DNA of 64,000 nucleotides. Origin: Mytilus galloprovincialis (lineage: Eukaryota; Mollusca; Bivalvia; Mytilida; Mytilidae). The stretch spans positions 114,198,517 to 114,262,516 of the forward strand of contig NC_134839.1 of assembly GCF_965363235.1 (NCBI RefSeq), in the 5' to 3' direction. A model generated the notes under the pieces. It did not search any database, had not been told where the DNA came from, and saw only the letters and a program-made list of their open reading frames with translations. The first letter of the stretch is position 1. Each line of letters starts with the position of its first letter. Positions 11,484 through 20,281 of this stretch are shown piece after piece. A program made the position numbers and the translations under genes.

Positions 11484-13786
11484 TTCTTCTTGACGGGGTG
11501 ATGCGGGATATAATGTACAATACCTTTACTAATATCGGGATCCTTAACCTTCTCAATAAATCCTCGGCGTTCTTGATCCTTGATTATCTGTCCATATACC
11601 TTAAGCATTTCGGGATCTTGACTTAATTTTCGAATGACGTTTTCAGTTTTTCGTTTCGTAACGAAGAAGTTTGTAGGCAAGGGTTCGTGATCTGGTTTCC
11701 ATGGCAACTTTGCTATGCACTTGTTTTCTCGGAATTCAATTGCTGACTTTTGATTTGTTTCCATATAGTCTACCGTTTCAACATCTGTGGTATTGCTATC
11801 TACTCCTAACGACTCTAATTCCCAAAATCTTTCTAAATTCAACTCCTCTGGTTTGTGCGATGTCAATATGTTGTACATACCTACATTACTCAGTTGACGA
11901 TAAGACGTCGGAATTGGACCAGACAACAAATAACCAAGTTTGGATTTTACGGCGGTTGGACCATTTCCTCTTAATATTGTATCCTCTACGAAATCCCAAT
12001 AGAAATCAGCTCCGATGAGCAAGGATATTTCAAAAGAAGAGTTGTCTTCTGTAAACGGATGAGCTAAACGTAATCCTTTCAGGTACTTGAATTCTCGTAT
12101 ACCATTACCGATGTAATTGCTTAACGGGCTGGCGATGTTCGGTACTACTAGAACCTCAACTGGAATTTTCGTTCTATTTATCGACTCTACGTATACGCGT
12201 GCTCTAGACAAATGACGGACTTTGCTGTCGGTACTTTCAAATGCCGATAAATGTATGGTTTCAGTTCCTAGTATTTCTAAATCTATTTTCGACGCTAACT
12301 CCTCGGTAACAAAAGAGCGCTGTGCTCCTTCATCAAACAAAATGTGCGTATCAACATATCGATTTCCCCCAACTGGTGCAACGGCTGTTTTTAGAAGCAC
12401 GTTCGAACGTGATTTTTCTTCAGACGAATGAAAACTTGCGGCGATCAATGTATTTTCGCTATCATCAACTACGGCATTAACTGACATTTGCTGATCATTA
12501 GTACAGGTATTTCCATGACAAAGACTTGTGTGGTGCTTTTGATGGCACTGGCGGCAGCGAAATTTCGATTTACAATCTACGGAACGGTGTGATCCTAAAC
12601 AGTTAAAACATAACTTCTTTTCTTTGACGATTGATAGGCGTGTATCGTGATCTGTAACATTTGGGCATTTTGCAGGGTCATGTAAATTCTGGCAGAATAT
12701 ACAAGGTTTTTGTCGAATATTTTGTGTTTGTCTCTCGCGATTATCGAATGTAACTACTTTACTCGGTTCACATTTTCTATTAACGCATGTCAAAAACGAT
12801 GCGGTCATTGCGGTAGGCTGCATTGAATCCATAAACGACGACGAGCGTTGTCCAGCTTCAATTATAGTGATTTCTTTCAAAATTCCACGTCTCAAATCAA
12901 TCAATTCCCAATTATCGGAACCGTTTTCACGAGCTAAGTGTTGTCGTATTTCTGACGGAAGCTTGTTCAGTATTATCGGAATAAGTAATGCACCATACGA
13001 TTCTCCGGAGCGGCCTAACGATTCAAGACCTCTTATGTATGCCTCTAACTTGTCGTAATAACCCCTTAGACTGAGTAGGTTGTTTTGTGGTGCTCTAAGT
13101 TCTAGCATAGCTTGCATATAAGCATTTGTAATCTTATGCGATTGTCCGAAACGCTCCTTTAAAAGTTTAATAGCTTCCATGTAATTTGAGTTTGTGAGTG
13201 GTAACCCGTCAATAGTTCTTGCAGCATCATTAACAAGCTGGGATTTTAAATAACTAAATTTCTGTACGTCTGTGAGTGTTACATTGTAATGGACGGAAGA
13301 TTCAAAAGAGTCCCAAAATGTTTGCCAAGTCAGAATTTCTCCGTTAAACATGGGTAGTGTAAGTTTCGGCAAATGGTGATTTTGGTTGCTAGGTTGCTGA
13401 ACGGGATACATTTGTGTTGTGTACGGAACAGAACTGTGTTGATTAATGTTTTCAAAAGTGTGAGAAGGTAATCCGTGATCATGCGGTGGGATATCATTAT
13501 CAGTACATAATTTGTTTGCGAATGTTTTCCGTAAATGTCGTATTTTGGTGTTCAAAAAGAATTTGTACTCATCTGCATTTAGAATTTCTTCCTCGATGTC
13601 CTCCTCCTTTAAAGAATTCATAATATCTTCGTCCAATGCACTAATAATTTTCTGTTTTTGAATTAATGTTTCTAAAAGTTCAGCACTTTCTTCATTGTCC
13701 AAGTTTGAATCATCTTCCGTTTTCCGTAAAAGTCTCTTTACTGCACTTTTGTGACCAGCTCTGACTGCTTTTAGCTTGCTGTCCAT
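11480..13786 (-). CDS. Bel/Pao gag-protease polyprotein, truncated at the start of RT
   Basis: 768 codons from ATG 13786; an open TTG three codons upstream is less likely as a start. Domains in order: an acidic N-terminal coiled region; the DUF1759-type gag region with LTLPMFNGEILTWQTFWDSF near residues 140-165; three clustered Cys/His knuckles, about residues 355-420 (CIFC, CFNC and CRQC motifs); and an aspartic protease of the DUF1758 type with FDEGAQRSFV near residue 480. The frame then reaches the first strand of an RT (motif HYIPHHPV) and stops after three Lys codons. The typical family polyprotein is two to three times longer. The stop results from an internal deletion, because pol C-terminal coding follows in another frame. 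Confidence 0.92.
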   Translation of the reverse strand: MDSKLKAVRAGHKSAVKRLLRKTEDDSNLDNEESAELLETLIQKQKIISALDEDIMNSLKEEDIEEEILNADEYKFFLNTKIRHLRKTFANKLCTDNDIPPHDHGLPSHTFENINQHSSVPYTTQMYPVQQPSNQNHHLPKLTLPMFNGEILTWQTFWDSFESSVHYNVTLTDVQKFSYLKSQLVNDAARTIDGLPLTNSNYMEAIKLLKERFGQSHKITNAYMQAMLELRAPQNNLLSLRGYYDKLEAYIRGLESLGRSGESYGALLIPIILNKLPSEIRQHLARENGSDNWELIDLRRGILKEITIIEAGQRSSSFMDSMQPTAMTASFLTCVNRKCEPSKVVTFDNRERQTQNIRQKPCIFCQNLHDPAKCPNVTDHDTRLSIVKEKKLCFNCLGSHRSVDCKSKFRCRQCHQKHHTSLCHGNTCTNDQQMSVNAVVDDSENTLIAASFHSSEEKSRSNVLLKTAVAPVGGNRYVDTHILFDEGAQRSFVTEELASKIDLEILGTETIHLSAFESTDSKVRHLSRARVYVESINRTKIPVEVLVVPNIASPLSNYIGNGIREFKYLKGLRLAHPFTEDNSSFEISLLIGADFYWDFVEDTILRGNGPTAVKSKLGYLLSGPIPTSYRQLSNVGMYNILTSHKPEELNLERFWELESLGVDSNTTDVETVDYMETNQKSAIEFRENKCIAKLPWKPDHEPLPTNFFVTKRKTENVIRKLSQDPEMLKVYGQIIKDQERRGFIEKVKDPDISKGIVHYIPHHPVKKK

Positions 13787-13813
13787 CTTATCCAATGGTC
13801 ACGGCACCATAAA

Positions 13814-13975
13814 TGTGTGGAATAAACTAAATAAGTCGTATATGTACTTTGCGTTGTGTTTACTTTGCGTATAATATTTACAATGGCGAAGCCCATACAA
13901 GGTGTAAGAAACGTCACAAACATTAGAACGTAAATACGGGAAACGTAACGTTATAACTTCGAACTATTCTCAACA
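13814..13975 (-). repeat. 5' LTR of the Bel/Pao element
   Basis: 162 bp, matching 11051-11212. The target duplication ATAAT follows at 13976-13980. Confidence 0.93.
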
Positions 13976-14560
13976 ATAATATTGATGTCTCAGGTTGATA
14001 CTGATAGAGTGTGTGTATTGGGGTCTAAAAATGATGCGGGATTGCCATTTTTTGTAAGTGTGACATGTGAAAGTCAAATTATTGAGCCATGAAAACATGG
14101 AATGAAGTCTAGCGGGACATGGGAAATTACAAAAAAAGAGAATTGCTTACATACATTGTGTAAGTGGGATACGGAAATCTGACAAAAAAATAAGCGGGAT
14201 CCAATCAGAACCTCCAATACACCTTGTCGGCCGGCTGACCCAGCTGATTGAACTTTTGACGCATACAACAATCACTTTTCCATTGTGGCGTCAGATATTT
14301 TGTTTTATGACGTCAAAATTTTACAGGAACCTGTGTGATATCCAGTAATGGTGGACAAATAGCGATAAGGTGTATGAGACTTCTAATAGATACCAATGGG
14401 ATATTGAATAAGCACCAGCCATATATTATTCTATATTTATCCAGGTCTAGCCATGCTTTAAAACTTTTCAAGGCAAACAGATTTGTCAGGATGAAATTTG
14501 TGGTGTAAATATGGCCATATTTACGAAAAGTTTATGTCATGATGCATGGAACCTTGGATG

Positions 14561-14584
<24 letters not shown>

Positions 14585-14599
<15 letters not shown>

Positions 14600-14649
14600 T
14601 CTTTATTTAAAGAGGGTAACTCATTAAATAAAGAATTTATTATTATTAT
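14585..14649. repeat. Perfect 26-bp inverted repeat overlapping an ATA microsatellite
   Basis: Arms 14585-14610 and 14624-14649 are exact reverse complements (core AATTCTTTATTTAA) around a 13-bp loop. Confidence 0.9.
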
Positions 14650-15369
14650 AAAGAATTACATTCCCCAAATGGACAAATTATTTATATTGATATTTTTCTT
14701 TCCGTAAAGTTATGAGTCAATTTTCATAAACCCTCACCTCTATTTTGGCCTTTTCTGCGACCGTGCATAACACTGGCTGCCATTGTAAAAAAATAATTAT
14801 AGATCACCGCTCCAGAATGACGTTGTCAGGGAAAACAGCCATGTAACTAAATAGATAGACGTCACATCCACTTCCTGTAGGAAAAGGCCTTGACCTCAAA
14901 CAAAAACATTTAAACTTCCGGATTGAAGATTTCGGAGTATCTAGAAAGATTTGTAACTGAGGTATAAACAAACGACCTACATACTAGGCAATTTATATAA
15001 TGTTAGGGGTAACAAGTAAAATCGACACCCACAGAAAAAGTCAAATCGGCACTTAGTAAAATCTGCAGCTGGTCACTGGTCAAATCGGCACCTATCAAAA
15101 GTCAATTCGGCATCTATAATAACATTTGATATATATTTTTTTATAAATAATTCTAAATATGTATACCGTCTTTCTAAAAACAAAATTGGGGTCTATTCAT
15201 TACATAGTTAAAAATCATCAAGCAGTTAAAATACATGAGCTAATTGTTTGAAGTTTTCTCAACTTTCTATGACATGTTTACTTTTAATATGAGGCAGACA
15301 TAACCTGTGAATGGGGACGAAGTCTGATTTTTTTTTATAAATCAAACATGTTAAAAAGAGAAACAGAAA

Positions 15370-15541
15370 TACCGTAACGTTTCCGATTTTGGTTCTGTTG
15401 TTAGGGATTTAGTTGTGATGTTATGACGTCATCTTCAATGTAAACAAAGAACGTAGCGTTTCCGATTTTGGTTCTGTTGTTAGGGATTTTAGTTGTGACG
15501 TTATTTAAGTTATGACGTCATATTCAATGTAAACAAAGAAA
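15370..15541. repeat. About 90-bp tandem duplication with TGACGTCA sites
   Basis: Two copies containing TTTCCGATTTTGGTTCTGTT and AATGTAAACAAAGAA. TGACGTCA, the canonical CREB/ATF palindrome, occurs at 15424-15431 and 15513-15520. No gene is attached to it here. Confidence 0.85.
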
Positions 15542-15717
15542 TGCTGTCATCAGGTAATGTTTTTTTTTATTACAAACAATTTTTAAAAATGAATTAGACT
15601 AGTATTGAGTTCCTATCTTAAACTGATAAATATACATTTTATTCAAAGTCTCATGCATACAAGAACGAAAACGGAAGTAGATTTCTGCGCAGATCCGGAA
15701 ATTCAAAAACGCAACAA

Positions 15718-16772
15718 AAAAAACAAGAGTGGACACGCTGAAATGTCTCGCCTTCTATACTAATCATTGATATTATGTTGATAGTAAAAAGCTAAGCTTT
15801 ATTACAACTGTCACATAAACTTAACATTAACTAAGATAACTAAACAAAGACCAATGAACCTTGAAAATAAGGTCAATGTCAGATGAACCATGCCAGGCAG
15901 ACATGTACAGCTAACAATGCTTCTATACAACATATATAGTTGACCCATTACTTATAGTTTAAGAAAAATAGACCAAAACACAAAAACTTAACACTGTGCA
16001 ATGAACCGTGAAAATGAGGTCACGGTCAAATAAAACCTGTGCGACTGACATTAAGATCATAAAATATTTCCATACACCCAGTATTAGATAAAAAGACCAA
16101 AACTCAAAAACTTAACTTTGACCACTGAACCATGAAAATGAGGTCAAGGTCACATGACATCTGCCCGCTAGACATGTACACATTACAATCATTCCATACA
16201 ACAAATATAGTAGACCTATTGCATATAGTATGAGAAAAACAGACCAAAACACAAAAATTTAACTATAACCACTGAACCATGAAAATGAGGTCAAGGTCAG
16301 ATGACACCTGCCAGTTGGACATGTACACCTTACAGTCCTTCCATACACCGAATATACTAGCCATATTGCTTATAGTATCTGAGATATGGACTTGACCACC
16401 AAAACTTAACCTTGTTCACTGATCCATGAAGTGAGGTCGAGGTCAAGTGAAAACTGTCTGACAGACATGAGGACCTTGCAAGGTACGCACATATCAAATA
16501 TAGTTATCCTATTACCTATAATAAGAGAGAATTCAACATTACAAAAAATTTGAACTTTTTTTTCAAGTGGTCACTGAACCATGAAAATGAAGTCAAGGAC
16601 ATTGAACATGTGACTGATGGAAACTTCGTAACATGAAGCATCTATATACAAAGTATGAAGCATCCAAGTCTTCCACCTTCTAAAATATAAAGCTTTTAAG
16701 AAGTGAGCTAACGCCGCCGCCGGATCACTATCCCTATGTCGAGCTTTCTGCAACAAAAGTTGCAGGCTTGAC
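15718..16772 (+). repeat. Dispersed repeat made of about 145-bp units with AGGTCAAGGTCA-like motifs, copy 2
   Basis: Same left end (ACAAGAGTGGACACGCTGAA), same unit structure and same right-end hairpin as 3098-4349, but six units and a shorter GCC tract. Also flanked by A-rich sequence. Confidence 0.87.
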
Positions 16773-17586
16773 AAAAATTGAACGATTTTGAGTTCATTAG
16801 TACAATGAAAATATCGGGAAAATTTTCCTGATTTTTTTTTTTTTTTTTTAAATTTTCTACTGTTATTGGGGACTTGGTCCTCATATCAATTTACACACAG
16901 TGGAGTCCCCGCGGCCAGTGATACGTGCAGAAGCTGATTTCATTATATCAACAAGGTAACGCAAATAAAATTGTTCTTGTTATTGTTTTAACATTCTGAA
17001 GGGATAAAAAAGAGTAAAATTGATAAGTTCCAGATCGAAATAATAACTGCAATCCCGTGATTTACAATATTTGGCCAATGTCCATTAAAAAAAATACAAA
17101 ATCAGATAAAATTTGTTTTACTTAAGTCAAATTTTTATCAGATTGAAATAATTTTTGCTCTGCATCCTTGGCAGTGTGCTTAATTTGAATTTAGCTACCT
17201 TTTGTAGCAGCTAATCTTTCCTCTATTCAAAATAAATTCTTTTTGGTAGGCATGCACAAAATCACCGGACATTGGAGGAATTCTCAGAACAGGGGTTTCC
17301 CCAATTTTGGACAAAGATTACACAAAATCTTGAGGGTGAAACCCTACAAACTTTTAATTTTATGAAATAAAAGTTTGTTACGAATGTATTCACACAATAT
17401 TATCCAATAATTGGTTTTATCAGTTGAATGAATTGAAGTCAAAAATCTTAGGTTCACGGTTTCACCGGTCTGCACCGTACTTAACAAGTGTGTTGTTTTA
17501 ACTCTACACAGGTAGTTATTTATGTTGTTTCTTCACAAAATAATCAGCAGTTAAGTTGGAATTTCAGGAAAGTTTAAACAGCATTA
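16773..17586. other. Intergenic region before the gypsy element
   Basis: AT-rich sequence with a poly-T run near 16833. No ORF or recognisable element seen. Confidence 0.5.
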
Positions 17587-18633
17587 TGTAACGTGTAACC
17601 GGGCGGGGACGTTTAGATATTTTTATCCTCGGGTTCGTACCAGTTTCCTGGGATTTGAAAAGCAATTCAAAAGTTCTAAAGTCAATAAAAAGTTTACACT
17701 ATCACTATCAAATATGAAACAAATACTATACTACATAAAACGAATTTCAACACCTATCAACCTAACCCGAACTTGTTGAATTGAAAACTGTTTAAAAACA
17801 CTTTCAGTCTAATACTGTTTAAAACCAACAGTTTGAAACTATAGTCTGAAACCTAAATGTATCGAACTGGTTTGAAACATAAATGTATGAAACTGGTCTG
17901 AAACATAAATGTATGGAACGGGTCTGAAACCTAAATGTATGAAACTGGTCTGACGGTTTGGAACTGGTCTGAAACCTAAATGTTTGGAACTGGTCTGAAA
18001 CCTAAATGTTTGGAACTAGTCTGAGACCTAAATGTTTGGAACTGGTCTGAAACCGAAATGTATCAACGGGCTGAAACCTGAATAAAACGAATGTATGGAA
18101 ACTATTCAAACTGTTGTAAACTTTCGACGTATGAACTTTATTAAAATATATTTATATAACTGTTGGACAGGGTAGCACTAAGGTATGGTTTAACAGCAAA
18201 CACTCACTGCAATAGTGAGAGATGTGGAACGCAAAACCTTAGCACTAACCCTGTTTATACAACTTCTACGGAACCGAAACTATTTATATTTTCTCAACAG
18301 GTTTCAAACACTCCACTTTGTTTGACAAATCCTGCTTCTCGTCTTCAAACATTAACGGTCCTACCTTTCTAGTCTTCTTCTATCAACGTCTCCGATAAGA
18401 ATGACAATTTACACTGAATAGCTACCTACTATTTATACTTCTAACGCGGACCTCGAAGAGAGCACCCTAGCAACAACTGTACAGGTAAAGCGTCTGATAG
18501 CAACCAAGGATAAAGGGGTGATTTTAGATACAGTTTTCAACGATAAAAAGATGATATGGGAAACTAATAGAGATATCGGAAAATATATAACTGTAGAACT
18601 ATTATTATATTCTTAAACAGTAAATTCGTAACA
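17587..18633 (-). repeat. 3' LTR of the gypsy element
   Basis: 1047 bp, TG...CA ends. Contains about 30-bp tandem repeats (about 17820-18100; core CTGAAACCTAAATGT), a minus-strand TATATAAATATA box (18158-18147) followed by AATAAA (18142-18137), and an 88-nt hairpin (18167-18254). Confidence 0.95.
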
Positions 18634-19343
18634 CTACCCACGCCTCCGATTTCATGCGTCCTCGCATGAGTTTACAATTTTGTACTGAGTAAATCAAAAC
18701 ACATCAAAACCGTTCTCGTTAACACTAGCTGACACCATAACAAGGTCCTACTTTAAACCTCAATGTATCCACTCATTCCGCAGAATATCTCTCCCAGCAA
18801 CTGTTTGTACACCGAGAGTTATACCATGATAACCAACTAATGGCTTTCCTACAACAATCTGTCGACAAGCGTCAGACCTAGGGGTACCTTAGCCTACTCA
18901 CAGTTCCGGGGTTCCTGTCAGCCTCTTTCAACTAGCATGTTCTTTCTGTTTTGTTTGTTAAGGTTCTATTTTCAAAATATCCTACTTTAATTCACATTTG
19001 TACAAGTAACTGAATACTGAACTTAAATTAAATTTTGACCAGATATAACCGTTTCAAAAATTATATTTGGAATACCACTTGAAAAGACGTGTTGTCAAAA
19101 AAAACCGGCTTAAACAATTTTGCCTCACAACAGGCCACTTACGGACCCCTCAAAGAGTTGTTGTAAAGGGTTCTTTAACGTGCACAGGACGTGGTACTTC
19201 CTGAACACGGGACCTCGGATTTAACGTCCCCATCCGACGGACGGACATATACATTTATAAACAACAGCAATAAAAAAACATGTTTTATGATACAGTTTTA
19301 ATATATATGATGCTTCCTGCATCAATAAACAGATATCAATTTC
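18634..19343 (-). other. Noncoding 3' region of the gypsy element
   Basis: 710 bp between the accessory ORF and the 3' LTR. Contains a compact GC-richer block at 19143-19247 (sense strand GGATGGGGACGTTAAAT, later GCACGTTAAAGAACC) resembling a sequence I remember from many invertebrate repeats. The polypurine tract adjoins the LTR. Confidence 0.55.
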
Positions 19344-20114
19344 TCAAACCATCCAAACTGTCTCATGCTCCTCAACCTTTTCTATCTGGTGACCGTTCTC
19401 AACATATTTTGTTACAATCTTCACCATTTTCCTTTCTTTGGCTACATTTGTTTGTGTGGCCTGTTCTTTTGTAACACACTTTTGTGTTTTCTGATGTGTC
19501 ATTTCTCCACTCGCTTCTTTATCAACATTGTCTACACGTATGCAGAACTGAGACTTTCGTTTTGCTGGTGCCGAGACTGGTAATGGGGCACACCTTTTCC
19601 TTACTGTAGGGTCACTCTGTTGATCCTCTGGTGTATGAACCTTCTTTTCTTCTTTCTTTTGTGATGTGTCTTCTTCATAAATATTTTTAACTGGTCTGTC
19701 TGTAACTTCACCAATATAGCCTGCTTTTCGTTCAGAATCCTGCTCATCGCTATCTGAATCATCTGAAGTATCTAATACTGCACTGCTACTGTTATCTGAA
19801 ATATCATCTATCAGGTTCCCTGGATCATACTGATCCAGATCATCTTGTGAAACATCAGCTTTCTTTTCAATAACTTTGTAACTCCTTTTCCCAGTCTCTA
19901 CACCGTGAATGTTTTTCATGTGCCTTTTCATATATTCATGCTTTTTAAAGATGGTTCCACAATCTTCACATCTTATTTCCGATTTTTCTTTAACACAGAG
20001 AAGTAAATGGGTCTTCAAATCCTCCTCGCTGCCAAACTCCTTTTGACAGAGGATACAAGGCGACACCAAACTAACTTCTTTTGTCTTCCTTGCTGTAACT
20101 TTAGTAAGAGGCAT
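19344..20114 (-). CDS. Accessory zinc-finger protein of the gypsy element
   Basis: 256 codons in the same orientation as gag-pol and 167 bp downstream of it, where env lies in some other elements. A C2HC finger (C20, C23, H36, C40) is followed by a classical C2H2 finger (C49, C52, H65, H70). Next come an acidic Ser/Asp-rich segment (about residues 90-120), a Lys/Glu-rich stretch and a basic PAKRK motif. There is no signal peptide or membrane segment, so it is not an envelope protein. I start at ATG 20114 because CTTGTTTCAG, a good acceptor, ends at 20121, six bases upstream; this suggests a spliced subgenomic mRNA. Function is unknown; nucleic-acid binding is inferred from the fingers. Confidence 0.8.
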   Translation of the reverse strand: MPLTKVTARKTKEVSLVSPCILCQKEFGSEEDLKTHLLLCVKEKSEIRCEDCGTIFKKHEYMKRHMKNIHGVETGKRSYKVIEKKADVSQDDLDQYDPGNLIDDISDNSSSAVLDTSDDSDSDEQDSERKAGYIGEVTDRPVKNIYEEDTSQKKEEKKVHTPEDQQSDPTVRKRCAPLPVSAPAKRKSQFCIRVDNVDKEASGEMTHQKTQKCVTKEQATQTNVAKERKMVKIVTKYVENGHQIEKVEEHETVWMV

Positions 20115-20140
20115 TTTGTACTGAAACAAGAATGAAACTT
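20112..20140 (-). promoter_or_regulatory. Putative splice acceptor before the accessory ORF
   Basis: Sense-strand ATTCTTGTTTCAG, then TACAAA and ATG. A matching donor candidate, GTATGT, lies at 25295-25290, five bases before the gag ATG. Splicing the two would remove all of gag-pol. Confidence 0.5.
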
Positions 20141-20281
20141 AATTGTTAATCTAACAATACATAAACATATTTAGTTGCATATGGTTACTATTTATTTTTT
20201 TGTTTTTTTTTTTTGTTTTTTTTGTTTTTTTTGTTTTTTGTTTGTTTTTGTTTTTACATATAAACATATGAATAAAGACTT

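Larger units (their letters stand above)
11051..13975 (-). mobile_element. Bel/Pao LTR retrotransposon, internally deleted
   Basis: Two 162-bp LTRs (11051-11212 and 13814-13975), with no difference seen by eye, and a 5-bp target duplication ATAAT (11046-11050 and 13976-13980). Read on the minus strand the LTR starts TGTTGAGAAT and ends TTCCACACA. A TGG-initial primer-binding-site-like sequence (TGGTGCCGTGACC) lies four bases inside the 5' LTR. Gag and protease are intact, while RT, RNase H and integrase are missing. It is presumably non-autonomous and recently inserted. Confidence 0.93.
13976..15717. other. Intergenic region with simple repeats and CRE-containing duplication
   Basis: No gene seen. 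It contains an ATA microsatellite within a perfect inverted repeat (14585-14649), an AAATCGGCACC-rich patch (15015-15115) and a tandem duplication (15370-15541) in which each copy holds the palindrome TGACGTCA. Confidence 0.6.

Noticed and set aside
18163..18372. Plus-strand ORF present identically at 25940-26149
   Set aside because: It lies in the gypsy LTR on the antisense strand, so its duplication only reflects LTR identity.
19344..20114. Accessory ORF as an envelope gene
   Set aside because: No signal peptide, membrane segment or cleavage site; two zinc fingers instead.
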